A stretch of DNA of 64,000 bases from Lutraria lutraria (Eukaryota; Mollusca; Bivalvia; Venerida; Mactridae), in the NCBI GenBank assembly GCA_964023205.1, contig OZ026838.1, positions 33,197,843 to 33,261,842 of the forward strand. Reading direction: 5' to 3'. Shown piece after piece: positions 1 to 12,245 of the stretch; position 1 is the stretch's first letter, and each line of letters starts with the position of its first letter. Under the pieces are notes generated by a model that saw only the letters and a program-made list of their open reading frames with translations, made no database searches and had not been told where the DNA came from. Both the position numbers and the translations under genes were made by a program.

Positions 1-26
1 GTTGCAATGTCATCATATGGCAACAA

Positions 27-200
27 AGTCAAACCTGTGTTAACGGACTTCCGAAATAAGGGCCGCCCTGTGAATAAAGGCCATCCTTTTAAAAATGGTC
101 ATTGATTATTTACAACAAAGTGAACTCCAAATAAAGGTTACCTGTCAATAAAGACCATGTTGTCTTTCCTAAGGGTGGCCTTTGTGCACAGATTTGACTG
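27..200. repeat. Short TIR element (pogo/Tc-like ends)
   Basis: The stretch starts with AGTCAAACCTGTGTTAAC and ends with GATTTGACT in inverted orientation. The interior repeats phrases such as AATAAAGGCC and CCTGTCAATAAAG. A related copy lies at 6616-6792. Ends of the CAGTCAAAC type are typical of pogo-like and other Tc1/mariner-superfamily MITEs, but the class is inferred and no clean TA duplication was seen. Confidence 0.45.
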
Positions 201-354
201 CATGTATATGTAACTTTATCATAAAAAATGAGCATGAACTGACTCAAGAGAATGACATTTGTTTATTTGTTACTAAGAGAAGATACAGGAGAACCAGGCA
301 TTCATATCCATACTCTTATTTCAAATAGCATTCCTGGTTCTTTATCGTGTCCAG

Positions 355-525
355 TTTAAAGCACCAATACATGCCTCACCAGTTTCCTGTGAGTTTCTAT
401 ACACAGTGCTGGGCTCAGTAGTTAGAAATCGTCCCTGAAATATCTGAAGGTTGAGCCAAAAATTGAACCCACAGCTTTTCATTCAGCTGTCCAGCGTGTA
501 ACCACTAGACCTCTGATCCACTTCA
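355..525 (-). repeat. tRNA-derived SINE remnant
   Basis: On the minus strand an A-box-like GGTCTAGTGGTTACACGCTGG (about 491-511) is followed by a B-box-like GGGTTCAA (about 460-472), the internal Pol III promoter of a tRNA. No anticodon stem could be closed, so this reads as a SINE head rather than a tRNA gene. Confidence 0.5.
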
Positions 526-658
526 GAGAATGATTTAATACCTATGAATTTTTGTAAAGATCGGAAAGAATGGCCATCTATCAAAGGGCAATATTTTGTC
601 CTTAACAGACTAGGAAATGTGTTTGAGCTTATTCATTTTTTCTGACAGAAAAATAACA

Positions 659-1523
659 AGAGGGCCAAGATGGACCTATATCGCTCACCTGAGAACAACT
701 ACACTATAATTAATAACATAAAACTAGAGAATAGTCTCCAAGCTCAAATCTCAATTCCAGTCTCAAAGTATTATGGTTGAAAATATGTGACTGATTAATG
801 TTTCAATACATATTCAGATTAATTATTCTGTCACACAAATGTAACAATAATGTCATTATTGTCTGATCATAATTAATTTAGAAAAATTAAACACAAGATT
901 TGAGGTTTGAGCTGGGAGACCGATCTCAAGTTTTATAACCTCGGGCCTCGGGGCCTGGTGATACAGTTTTTCATCTCATATGACCTGTTTCTACATAGAT
1001 TTTGATAAAAACGAACTCTTAATTTTAATGAACACTGGATACAGGTAAATGTACATTCTGTGTAAATATAATTACCTTATGATTGGTGAAGAATTGAAGG
1101 TGCTGGTGTGTAAACAAGCCAAAATATGGCAATTTTTCTAAGTCAAAGGCCCATAACTCCGCAAGTACAAGTTCAATTTTGCCCATAATCAAACTCATCA
1201 AAGCCCTTTAGATCATACACTCACTGCAAATATACTAAAATTTGTGAAGAAATAAATGAAGGCACTCGAAGGTAAAAAAGCCAAAATATGGCAAATTTTC
1301 TAAGTCTAGGGCCCGTAACTCTGGAAATACTAATCCGAATAACCAATCTCATCCCAGATATTGGGGCTATATACATTATGACCTAAGTTTGGTTTAGATT
1401 AGTTAAGAGCTGTGGATACTAGAGTGTAAACACCCTAAGTGTGGACAGATGCTGGACGCTGAAGGACGACGGACATTCATTGATTCTAAAAGCTCGTCTT
1501 CAGTCATGGGCTCAGGTGAGCTA
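659..1523 (+). repeat. Interspersed element, AGAGGGCCAAGATGG family, copy 1
   Basis: Begins AGAGGGCCAAGATGGACC followed by a CTCACCTGAG phrase, and ends with GACGGACATTCATTGATTC and a CTCAGGTGAG phrase. CTCACCTGAG and CTCAGGTGAG are inverted at the two ends. The interior holds two internal repeats of the type 'gtaaacaagccaaaatatgg'. A second direct copy lies at 3708-4737. No transposase reading frame is visible, so it is probably non-autonomous. Confidence 0.6.
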
Positions 1524-1595
1524 AAATTGTATCATCATATAAACCAAAAACAATAACAAATCCTAAGTTTGAAATTACAATATATTAACAAAATA

Positions 1596-4500
1596 TCACA
1601 ATTCATCACATCGTAATATTACATGTTTGACAGTGTCAGTTCCATACGGAATAAATTTGGTGGCTATGTCTTCTGCTTCTTGGTATTCATGAAAAATATT
1701 GTCAGGTACCCACTCAGGTGTAACGTTAGGTAAAAATGGATCTTCAGTGATTAAATAAAGATTTTCAAGTTTTGTTTCGGCTATAAGCCTGTAAGAATGT
1801 AGCATCATTCTAAGTGGTTTGGTGTCTTGTCGTAGACTGTAAGTATAATCACCAACAATAGTATGTCCAATATAATCACAGTGAACTCGAAGCTGATGCT
1901 GCTTTCCTGTTAAAAGACATAAAAACAAATGTGTAAAAAAAAGCACAAAAAAACACAACCAGTCCACCTTGAAAAGATTTGCGAGAAAAAAAGAGAGAGA
2001 AAAATCAGATTCAAAGTCTGAACTGGTTCAAATATTGTGTTGTGTTTATTTGATTCGTCTATGTGTGTGGTAATTATACTGGAAGGGTAACAAAGAAAAA
2101 TTGATCAAGCTGACAATAATAAGGCAGTATTATCGTGCCAAGACAATGTTTACAACATAAAATGAAGTCCACGCAACGATTTGACATTAAATATGATAGC
2201 AAACTTGCTCATATAAAGGCAAGGATAAATTTGAGTACATTTTGTGTCATTCTGACAAAATAGCACTGTCTGTTGTTGTCTAGGTAAAATTAATGGAAAA
2301 GTAGGAAAGTAATCCATTTTGCATGATCAATTATCCATATTTTTAATGTACATGAACATTATCACTATATAATATGATAAATAATAATACAAGAACATTT
2401 TACAAATTTGATCACAACAATGCTGCTTTGGCAATATCATCAGAATATAGCTGTATTGTTCTCTATACTGGTTCATGGCTGTATCTTAAATGAATACATG
2501 TAATTGTTTTTGCATCAATTACTTTCTATAGTAACAATGGCATTAATACCTTTCTTAGTCTCAGGCTAAAAAAAAATATGTATGTTCAGGACTAGTGCAC
2601 TAAAATACTGGTACTTAGTAATTAGGGCAGGTACGTTAAAACTTATCTTCTCTGATAAATTCTTCCTGAATTTCCTTTGTGGGAATACAAGATAAGATTT
2701 ACGAGCTTTTGGTTTGCTGTAAAAATCTTAGGGTCAGAGCCAATATGTATATTGGTCAGGTAATCATAACCTTTTTCAGGCCAGGTGGACATGGATTTGT
2801 AATAATCATACATCATTGTATAATTATCTAATATGTCACTTTGTTGGCTAAATAAAAGTATTATCATTATTTTATACAGCAGTTTGAAGCCGCTAGTGTG
2901 GCATCAAGAACAAGAATAAAATGTCTTTATTCATATCAATTATTGTTCATAGTAAAATATACTGAACTTAAACATTTTACACCAGTATTTCCAATGTCCA
3001 ACACTCACAGAAAAGTAGCTTGCATAAGAAATACAAAAATTGCGCTGCTATGGAATTTGATTGGAGCAAATCTTCAAATTATTTGGATTTTTGTTTGTTT
3101 ATATCGAGTTTTGCGCCCCTTTTCAACAGTCAGAGTCATATGAGACAGACAATTGACCTAAACATCATTCCTGGGAAGAACCAGCACTAGACCCCCATCC
3201 TCCGTAAGCAACTGCCTACTTTCTCACATAAAGGGCAAATTATTAGGAAGTATAAACAAACAGATGTATGTTCATTTTCAGCTTTACCTGTTATAGGCTT
3301 CAGAAGTACTTTTGTAGCTGGCTCGCCATCAAATAAACCAGTTTGTAAACGTACAACCAATGTTTCTGTAGGTTTAGGTTTCCTACATGCAGGATGTGTG
3401 AGGATACAACGTCGTCCTGGCCATTCCTGATCCTCCAGATCTCCTGTGGGTACATCTACAAATATCATATCATCCTGTAAATGACCTCGTACCTGTTGTA
3501 AGATAAATACATGTATTAACTTAACAAATGTAAATAAATGTAAAAAATATGTCAGTCCTGAAGTGAATTCTTGGGGGGACACTGATACAACAATTTAATT
3601 TACATCTTTATGCATTGTAGAATGTATTTAATAAATATGCTGTACTAATATTTTTATATATGTGAACATTTGTAATCTGAACAAGTTGTGATGCATGGAT
3701 ACAAACAAGAGGGCCAAGATGGCCCTAGATCGCTCACCTGAGAACAAAGACACTATAATTAATGACCATGCAATCTAGTTTTCATCTCATATAACCCGTT
3801 TATACATAGATTTTTATCAAAACCAACTATAATTTCATGAATATTGGATGCTGGGAAATGTACATTCTTTGTAAATACGATTATTATTATATGTTTAGGA
3901 TTGATGAAGAATTGAAGGTGCTAAAGTGTAAACAAGCTGAAATATAGCAAATTTTCTATTCCAAGGGCCAAAAACTCTTGAAGTTGTGGTCCATTTCACT
4001 CATAACTTATCTTGTCCAAGATCTTTTGGTCATACATATTTACTGAAAATATGATAAGGACTGGTGAATAAATGAAGGCCCTACAGTGTAAACAAGCTAG
4101 GCTTAAATTAAAATTAAGTTTGTTTGCCCTTTACCGACCGACCCGTCGAAATCATGCCGACTCAAAACATTTTATTGCAAAATCTGGGAGAACTTTATTT
4201 TTCTACTTGGGAAAATATACATGTACTCAGTGCTTTCAATAAACATTTAAAGTAGGTATCATTTGAAGTAATAAAGGAAAACAATAATGTGTGTTAAGGC
4301 ACTGAGTACATGTAAAATGATGTTGATTAAAGCACACTGGTAGTATGGTAGCAGAATACATAAAATGACTACAGAATGCTTCTAGATAGAAGTTTATTTT
4401 CATGCTAGGTGAAGGTCAAATTCAGAAATAAAATAAAATATTTTTCCTACCTACCGACCCTCTTCTAAAATTCAGGGTCGGTAAAGGGCAAACAAACATA

Positions 4501-7165
4501 TTTTTAATTTAGGCCCTAAATATAGCAAAGTTTCTATGTCAAGGGCACATCACTCTTGAAGTCCTTGTCCGAAATTGTTTTGCTCAAACTTAGATGAGAC
4601 ATTTTGGCTATATACATTGTGACCAAGTTTGATAAGATTGATTAGGAGCTGTGGATGTTGGAGTGTAAACAAACTAATTGTGGATGGACGACGGACATTC
4701 ATTGATCCTAAAAGCTCACCTGATCAATCAGGTGAGATAAAAACCTGTGATTCTCATTAAATAGCAGTAAAAGAATATAAGTGATAACAATTTAAGATCT
4801 ATATGCACAAACATTTTGCATAATTAGATTTATTTGTTTATCGGTTGTTTAACAGCACATTTGACAGCTATGGTAATAATTAGTTGTAAAGCAGCATATC
4901 GAGGGTTCAACGCAACAGCGTCGTGACTCATATTGGAATAAGAACAAGTTGCGACAGTGTTGCGCTGAGCCCTCGATATTCGGAAAATCAAATCCAATAA
5001 CAGGCACTCACCAGAGCCAAGTAGAATTTTGTAACATTCTTGACTTTAAATTTATGAGCCAGAACTCCTGCAGCTTTTTTGTTCAATGCTAGACAGAGAA
5101 GGCCGCTTGTTGCATAATCCAATCTATGAACATACCTAAAATAAGAAAAAAATTAACAGTTCAGTTATTTCCACATCTACCTAATGAAAATGTTGCTTAG
5201 GAATGGCTGCTGAATGGTATCAGGTGAAAAATCCTTTTTAAGCTTTTCTTTCTGAAAACTAAATTTTCAATCTGTGTTTATATTCTAATATATAGATTTG
5301 AATAAGTATTTTGCTATTTATAAATCAACTACTTGATTTTTTCCCAAGCTTGATCCAACCTTATTTAGTTTCATAATAATAATTGTTCGATGTATTTTGT
5401 ATTGTGGAAATTTTTCCATATATTTAATCAGAGAATAGAGATGAGGTCAATTAATTCAGTGAGTTTATTTAATTTGTATATGTATATTCTACAAGAAGCT
5501 TGAACTTTTGTAGGTACATGTTGATATCATTCATATATACTATAGAACTCATTTATCACTGACAAGCGCCATTGCAGTGCATGTAAATAGATAAACATGT
5601 AAATCATTGTACATTCCGGAAGCAGTTTGTAAATCACATCACCTGTGTCTACAATTGGTTGTCAGAGATATACATGTACTTAAATATGTATCCAATTTAA
5701 ATTAAATCAACATTAATATGAGAACAAGATGCTGCGTTCAATAAATGCATATCCCCCAGTGGCATGCTTGTGAAGCAATAGCCCATTTAAACAAGGTTAG
5801 GTCAAAGTGTGTGTTTGATAATTATGGGTGGATTGAGAATGGTCATAAGCAACAACTGTATACATGTAAGTATTCAAGTGTTCTAGTAAGCGGTGTTCTG
5901 TAAAATCTACTCAATCTAATACAGAATCATTCTAAGTTCTAATTAAGTCAAGGTCAAAGTGAGGTTGGATGATATGGTTGTATTGAGGATGTTCATAGGC
6001 AATAACTGTATAAGTATCAAAGTGTTCTAGTAGGCGGTGTTGGTGCTAGACGAAACTGTAAAATCTACTAAACCAAAAACATGATCATTTTAAGTCCAAA
6101 TTAAGTCAAGGTCAGGGTCAAAGTGGGATTTGTTGACACAGGTGGACTAAAAATTATCATAAGCAACAACTGTAGAGGTATCAAAGTGTTCTAGCAAGCG
6201 GTACTGGTACTAGATGAAATGGTAAAATCTACTTAACCTCGTATGGACGAACGGACCTACTAGACGAACGTTATGGCATTTTTACCTTCTATATTCCTTT
6301 ACTATTTTTCAACCCCACAAGTGTATTTTTTCAACCTCACAAATGCAATTAAACCCCACAATGGCTGTTTGGACGTAATGGAAACCCAATAATGCTAACC
6401 CTGACCCAACCCAATAATGTCGGTCTCCTAAGCCTGGAAGGCCGGCCAGACGGACAGACAATCACTATATGCCCTGACATCAAAGATGCCAGAGGCATAA
6501 AAATCAATTAATCACAAATAATGCAAGTAGTGGGTGATGAGCACATGCATGCACATGGGAAAGTGAGCAAGTGTGCAGGTTTTAATTATGACTTGTCCAT
6601 ACTCAAATTACAGAACAGTCAACCAAGTGAACAGGTTACCCTTGAGGAAGACAACATGTGACCTTTATTGACAGGTGGCCTTTATTCAGAGGTATTTTAG
6701 ATCTAAAAATTTCAATGAAGGTTTTTAATAGAAATGCCTTTGTTCACAGAGTGGTCTTAATTTGAAGGTGATCACTAACACAGGTTTGACTGTTTATTAA
6801 GTTTATCTGATATGACAGTACACAATCTTAGTACACTTTACTACTAGCATAGTTTGTAATATACATTGTACAACAAAGATGTGAAATTTAAGAGTCTGAA
6901 AAATTTGAAAGCAAAAATTATCAACAGCAGTTGTTCCTCACAATCACCTGAAACTGTGTGCAACAGTTGGATCTACTAATTCTGGATGAAGTTCTCTGAG
7001 TTGATGTTCTACTGTAACTTCTTCAGGATCATCAAAGTTTATCTTAATATCAAAACCTTTGTCCACACACAAGAAGTGTTCACTTAAATGAACAACTTTG
7101 GGTAAGTTTTGGTTATTTTTGTATCGTTCACCAACCCTCTCATCCGCATAATCAATGGAGGCCAT
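1596..7165 (-). CDS. RPUSD1: RNA pseudouridylate synthase domain-containing protein 1-like
   Basis: Four coding exons, read from the right: 6948-7165, 5012-5135, 3288-3492 and 1596-1906. All have GT donors and AG acceptors, phases close, and the product is 285 aa. Exon 1 gives the N-terminus starting MASIDYADERV. Exon 2 carries the RluA-family catalytic motif HRLDYATSG with the nucleophilic aspartate at about residue 79. Exon 3 carries the VLLKPIT strand. Exon 4 opens with GKQHQLRVHCDYIGHTIVGD, the conserved RluA C-terminal catalytic-core segment, then RMMLHSY. The family converts uridine to pseudouridine in RNA; the exact RNA target of RPUSD1 is not something this sequence shows. It matches the vertebrate RPUSD1 layout but lacks the long proline-rich tail, so it is slightly shorter. 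An untranslated exon probably precedes it (separate entry). Introns are full of repeats. Confidence 0.9.
2643..2867 (-). other. Unassigned open frame inside an RPUSD1 intron
   Basis: A 74-codon open frame preceded on the minus strand by an acceptor-like tract (TACTTTTATTTAG). Its residues (for example MYDYYKSMSTWPEKGYDYL) look more protein-like than the usual AT-rich noise. I do not recognise it. No RPUSD1 relative I know has an insertion here and the four-exon model closes without it. It could be an exon relic, a repeat-derived frame, or chance. Confidence 0.2.
3100..3236 (-). repeat. SINE 3' fragment (same family as 22195, 34560, 42275)
   Basis: Reverse complement of the body shared by the plus-strand SINEs: tract matching CTTACGGAGGATGGG, CTAGT, CTTCCCAGGAATGATG, then the TATGACTCTGACTGTTGAAAA phrase and GGGGCGCAAAACTC. 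The tRNA head is missing. It lies in the last RPUSD1 intron. Confidence 0.6.
3708..4737 (+). repeat. Interspersed element, AGAGGGCCAAGATGG family, copy 2
   Basis: Same start and end phrases as the copy at 659: AGAGGGCCAAGATGGCCC then CTCACCTGAG, finishing with GACGGACATTCATTGATCC and GCTCACCTGATCAATCAGG. It is interrupted by a second element at 4100-4515, so it is the older insertion. Lies in an intron of the RPUSD1-like gene. Confidence 0.6.
4100..4515. mobile_element. MITE with ~40-bp TIRs, Harbinger-like
   Basis: A 416-bp element with long terminal inverted repeats beginning GGCTTAAATTAAAATTAAG and reading on into GTTTGTTTGCCCTTTACCGAC; the right end is the mirror. It is flanked by CTA on both sides (4097-4099 and 4516-4518), a 3-bp target duplication. 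A second copy sits at 63433-63851. Three-bp duplications and GGC-type ends fit PIF/Harbinger derivatives; classification is inferred. Confidence 0.7.
4896..4979. repeat. Inverted repeat (28-bp arms)
   Basis: Left arm 4896-4923 and right arm 4952-4979 pair with a few mismatches: ATATCGAGGGTTCAACGCAA against ATATCGAGGGCTCAGCGCAA on the other strand. The spacer is 28 nt. It sits just downstream (in gene sense) of the RPUSD1 catalytic exon, inside the intron. It may be a tiny fold-back element or a structured RNA segment. Confidence 0.55.
5745..6250. repeat. Degenerate ~150-bp tandem repeat
   Basis: Successive units share 'caagtgttctagtaagcggt', 'gtaaaatctact', 'aagtcaaggtcaaagtg' and 'cataagcaacaactgta'. 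About three diverged units are readable. The array ends in a purine-rich 'gacgaacggacctactagac' tract. No coding signal. Confidence 0.6.
6616..6792. repeat. Short TIR element, pogo/Tc-like ends, copy 2
   Basis: Begins CAGTCAA and ends CACAGGTTTGACTG, with interior 'ctttattgacaggtggcctttatt' phrases also found at 27-200 and in a fragment near 7316-7350. Relative to the first copy it is inverted. Confidence 0.45.
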
Positions 7166-7700
7166 CCTGAATGTCTGTGATTGTTTAATTAATATTCTTC
7201 TGACTGAAAAATAATATTGACAAATCTAATAATTACTACAATATAATTATGTTAACAAGTGTACTCAGGTACAGTAAAATTTGTGAACAAATTACATCCT
7301 TGGGAAAATCTAAAAGTAGCCTTTATTGACAGATGACCCTTATTCTGAGGTTATTTGAGGAAATTATACCTGCTATTGATCTAAGTATAGTTTGGTTTCC
7401 TAGGACAAAGGATGGCGATAAAATCCGGGTTTATTTGAGAGGTGTCAAAATGAGAATGCGATTTTAGCGAGCGGAGTTCCACCCCTTTTATCATGTACAA
7501 TGTATATATAAATTGACCAATTTATTATCACAGATCTACCTACCTGTACACTATGTCCACCCATGCCCAGAACTATCGTCAGTTGACATGTATTCCATAC
7601 GTACGTGTTTTAGATACTTTCTGTTTTCTGCGCATTAACGCTTGACAGAAAGTAAAATGACGTCACTTTTTGTTTATGCAATGTGCTCGACCTTGATATT
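7166..7700 (-). other. RPUSD1 5' UTR and leader exon
   Basis: An AG acceptor precedes position 7203, so the first coding exon carries about 38 nt of leader. A good donor (ACAG followed by GTAGGTAG) ends an upstream exon at 7544. Joining them puts an ATG at about 7564 in the leader that stops within 12 codons, so it would be a short upstream ORF, not an N-terminal extension. The transcription start is not identified. Confidence 0.5.
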
Positions 7701-7914
7701 TTACGATCCGCACAATATAATTCCAAAATATGTCGTTATCAAGTAAGTAAACAGTCGATTTGAAACACATTACAAACAAGCTTACAGTCAGTATTGCATG
7801 CAATACGAGTCCCCTGCCAGCACATATCATTGGAATGTTAGCTGCTGTTTATACAGCACCATCTGTCTAGATTTTTTAATGATGACAATTTTGTCTAAAT
7901 GAGCGAGCCAGCTT

Positions 7915-8520
7915 AAGTTATCATCCGGAAACCAAATTTCTATTTTTAGCAACACTGACCTAGATATTTGACCTATTGACCCCAAAGGCAATCCTACTCT
8001 AGGTTATATCCTAAGTTATCCATATACCAAATTTCATTGAAATCCATCATCCCCATCTGAAGTTATCATCCAGAGACCAAATTTCTATTTTTAGTAACAC
8101 TGACCTAGATATTTGACCTATTGACCTCAAATGCAATCCTAATCTAGGTTATCCCCTAAGCTATCCATATACCAACTTTCATTGAAATCCGTCATCCCTA
8201 ACTGAAGTTATCATACGGAAACCAAATTTCTATTTTTAGTAACAGTGACCTAGATGTTTGACCTATTGACCTCTAATGCAATCCCACTCTAGGTTATCCT
8301 GTAAGCTAAGCTATCCATATACCAACTTTCATTGAAATCCATCATCCCTTACTGAAGTTATCATCCGGAAACCAAATTTCTATTTTTAGTAACAGTGACC
8401 TAGATATTTGACCTATTGACCCCAAATGCAATCCCACTCTAGGTAATGCCCTAAGCTATCCATATAACAACTTTCATAGAAATCCGTCAATTTTAACTGA
8501 AGTTATCATCCGGAAACCAC
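7915..8520 (+). repeat. Tandem repeat, ~145-bp unit, about 4 copies
   Basis: Four consecutive units begin with AAGTTATCATCCGGAAACC and contain AAATTTCTATTTTTAGTAAC, GACCTAGATATTTGACCTAT and CTATCCATATACCAACTTTC. Units start near 7915, 8061, 8206 and 8354, with a partial fifth. The array runs into a (GACA)n tract at 8523-8540. Copies differ by scattered substitutions and small indels. Confidence 0.8.
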
Positions 8521-8542
8521 TTCGGACAGACAGACAGACATA

Positions 8543-8738
8543 CTAACGATAGGATACTTAAGTGGCTTTCTCATGTTAAAATTTGTTAAAATTTAGCCAC
8601 ATAAACCCGATTTTTGCCACATAAATCCACTTATGGACATTTTTTTAAGTGACTGCGGTTGAACAAAGAGTCCTAACCCTAACCCTAGAGTCACCCAAGC
8701 CCAGTTTGTTTGTACGGAGGGACGAACGGACGGACATA
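8543..8738 (+). repeat. ~196-bp element with telomere-like motif, copy 1
   Basis: Starts CTAACGATAGGATACTTAAG, contains two near-repeated 'agccacataaa' phrases and then CCTAACCCTAACCCTAGAG, and ends in a GGACGGAC tract. The TTAGGG-type motif is only about two and a half units. Followed immediately by a second tandem copy. Confidence 0.7.
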
Positions 8739-8935
8739 CTAACGATAGGATACTTAAGTGGCTTTCCCATGTTAAAATTTAGCCACATAAACCCGATTTT
8801 AGCCACATAAATCCACTTATGGACATTTTTTTAAGTGACTGCAGTTGAACAAAGAGTCCTAACCCTAACCCTAGAGTCACCCAAACCCAATTTGTTTGTA
8901 CGGAGAGACGGACGGAGGGAAGGACAGACTGACGA
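8739..8935 (+). repeat. ~196-bp element with telomere-like motif, copy 2
   Basis: Direct tandem copy of the unit at 8543-8738, same start and same CCTAACCCTAACCCTAGAG motif. It continues into GACGGACGGAGGGAAGG. Confidence 0.7.
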
Positions 8936-9059
8936 CGACAAACACTTTAGTCCCCTCCGGTACGACAGGGGACTTACAACCAAGCAATTTACTACAACAT
9001 TTTATCACTTTAACAACAATATCGTTAAAAATGAAAATAAGAAAAACTGAGAAAATATT

Positions 9060-12000
9060 TTGACCTAGACTGGAAATTTGGCTCGTCTGCTATCTAGATC
9101 ACACGACCATCATGCAACAGTCGTATTTCCTGTCCACTACAGGGTGTTTGAAAAGTGTTCATGTCTTATTTATTTTTTGCTAAAATTTCTTAGAATTGAT
9201 TATTACTATTAGTACATCTTACATTTTCAATAAAAATCCCAAAATGTAAGAAGAGCAAGACTTTATAACTTATCAAATGAAGTGAGCTACGGGTTGTACT
9301 ACACGTCTGTGATATTAATTTATCATTGCATCGGAGATCATACCGAAATTAAGATAAATTACACAGACTTGAAGCCAGAGGTTGTCGCCATTTTGTCTAG
9401 CATACTTACGCACCGAAAACTATTAATTGTAAAAGGATTAAGCAGTGTGGGTATGATCATATTCACCAAACAAGACTTTCTCATAATTCCGCATTATACC
9501 TGGTACTTTTGGACCGTCTCTGTCTTGAATGCTCTTCAATTTTAGAGGTATCGAAAATGGGTCAATTTTGCGTAGTTGTGGTCACTGATAACAATGTTTG
9601 TTTATACTCATAAATTTATAGGTCTGTTATTCGTTATTTTGGGAACAAATTGACCATAAGTGCATTGAAATTACTAGCAATAAATTGATTTTTATGATAT
9701 AAAAGCAAGTGACGCATTTATTTGTATTGTTTGCATATAAGGCGTTTTGAAATGCTTAAGGTATCGAAAACCCGTCAAACAATGATACATTAGGCCGAGA
9801 GATTACAGAGAGAATTATTTTAGATGGCAAACAAAGAATGATTCAACTACTTTAAAATAAAAGCAATAAAATGATATAATATTATACACAACCTGATAAA
9901 ACGCGACGAAAAAATAACTTCGTAATAAGTCGCATTATTAGCAGAGCAGATCTACTGAAGTTAGAATGTACGTGAAATTAACATGTTACAAATGGCGTTT
10001 CTAAACAAAGGGAAACTACTCTATTTCATAAGTATAGGCTTACAACTAAACTAAACTGGTTCCGTAGATTCACCTTTATGATGAAATTGCAACCAGTTTT
10101 ACGTTGCAGACTGTACTTCACGTTAAATATTTTAGAAGGGATATACATGTATGTCCAGTATTGTTCATATCTAAAGAAAGAACGTCTGGATCTGTGGCCA
10201 ACACTTCGCAATTCTGATACAAAAAATGATCTCTTGCGCTTGAAGAACTCGGGACCTGTTGCAAGCATGGGGGGCATGGCCCGCGGGCTCCTATTGAATG
10301 ACTCCTGGACCGCCTTTGGGTATCTTGGCTTAAATTTGTTTCTGGTTATACGCTAAAGGAATAAAAAGTTAGACCATGATGTTATTTATCGCAATATAGG
10401 CATACATGTATATCTAAAATATTTTTATTTTTCGAGTTATGTACGTAACATTGCATTAGAATTAATGATGCTATTATAGGTATGTTAATGGCAGTTATAG
10501 ACTTATTATTAAATATTCAACTAAACTAAAATTTGGAAAACTACGGTATATGAACCAGACATATGTAGACTATTTAGGGTGTATACATTATCATAGTTGG
10601 AGATTTTGTTGACATATTCTTCCATTTGGTTGCAAATTCTCTCTTCAAGCAGCAAAAGGATGAAAAGCGTTATTTAAAAGTCCTTAGATGAAGCAAGGAC
10701 TTATATACATACATGTATGGATATAGATATAGATCTTAGCTAATCAGATCAGATAAGAATTCAAGTTAAGAAATGGTGTATTGAGAGTTGCAGATGTAAC
10801 TGATTAGTAATGGTCAACGAGGACGGCCATTTTCCCGCGCTCAACTGCGTATAATCTCGGACGTATCAAACCGACCAAACCGCCTCCGGGGTAGTTTGGA
10901 AGGTTTGTCAATCCGGTTCGAGATTGACAACATTCATTTTCGTTTCAAACCAGTTTTTCTGAACAAACGGACAGTTCGCCAAACCAGTTGGAAACCAAAT
11001 ATGGTGGTCTGTTGCAAACGAAAGCTCGATCCCTTAAATCGGTATGACCATTTATGCTACTTGGCTCATGTCAAAACAACACTGAGGGGATTGTGCGATG
11101 ATTGAACCGCTTTACCGTAGAGTCCATTCTATATCCATGACAAATTGATATACGAGTACATTCGTCTCATTAAGGATCTATACAGCTTGGAGATGTTATG
11201 GAATGTTGAAAAAAATAACAAAAATGATATAGTGGTAGGAATCGAGTCCCTAGACGATCGTCATTTTGAAATATTAAAGGGAACGTACATTATGCAAAAA
11301 GTCACATGATGTTGGTATCTTTATTCAGAATGCTTACGCAAGCGTGAAATTGTCTGAAACAATACGTATATTCGTTTTCTGATCTTGGACAGCCTAACAA
11401 ATATGAATGTTATGTTCTACTAAGCTGTTGCAGATCGAATGCTCTATACTTTTTTATTTTGAATATGTCTTGTAACTTATGGTAAGCACTATGTAAGATT
11501 TCTACCGGTATTCTTCTTCTTTATTTTTCTTAAATTCCAAATGATTTGTGTATCTGAGGTGGGAGACCAATGACTATCATATATATCTTTCAAATTAATC
11601 AAATTGTGTTAAATATAACCTAAATCAAGTCATGGATAAATAAATTACTCGCTAGTCACTATATGGTCTTAATGTGGTCTCTTGATAATCAGTTATGCGC
11701 CCTACCGACAGCGTATGTAGCCTGACATGTTAGAGCGCATGACATGTGTCTGTCATATAAGAAAAGTAATAAATCACCAATTTTAGATTCCTTTTTAAAT
11801 AATCGTTGTAATATAGGGGTATATATTATAGCTAATGATTAATTTCATCTACCGAAATTGCTGGTTCAGTTGGGCATCCTTACCGAATGAAATGTACTCG
11901 AAATTGGCAAACAAACACTTGATTGAGATATGGGAACACATTGATTACGAGGAGATTTAAATATTTACAATCACGTGGAAATTACATGCACTATATTTTA
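9060..12000. other. Intergenic; no supportable gene
   Basis: Short open frames occur at 9282-9545, 10078-10356 and 10896-11105, but none has a recognisable domain, splice-supported neighbours or codon pattern. A half-copy of the CAAGGACTTATATACATAC terminus occurs at 10694 without its partner. Otherwise unassigned. Confidence 0.5.
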
Positions 12001-12016
12001 CAAGGTCGAATTATGG

Positions 12017-12076
12017 TATATAAATCGTATGATATAATTGCATAATCATACGGAATTCTGTTTCAATTCGATAACG
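12017..12076 (+). promoter_or_regulatory. Putative promoter and leader exon of LRAT-like copy 1
   Basis: TATATAAAT at 12017-12025 is followed about 30 nt later by a short segment that ends at 12076 with a strong donor (CGATAACG then GTAAGTACT). The next acceptor (TTTCCCTCCAG, ending 12950) precedes the coding exon by 10 nt. This would give a ~30-nt untranslated first exon. Confidence 0.5.
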
Positions 12077-12245
12077 GTAAGTACTAACAGTTTTTGAAAT
12101 ATACTTTTTTTCCAATTGCAAATCGACACATGTTTACTAATCAATATTTGTATGGATTGTTTTACTCTTGAAAAGCTATTCTTTGAAACCTGAATTATAA
12201 TCAGACCATTACTTGAGCTACATAACTGTTGATTTCACAGGCTAC

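Noticed and set aside
9282..9545. 87-codon open frame with hydrophobic composition
   Set aside because: AT-rich composition gives such frames by chance; no splice-supported neighbours and no known motif.
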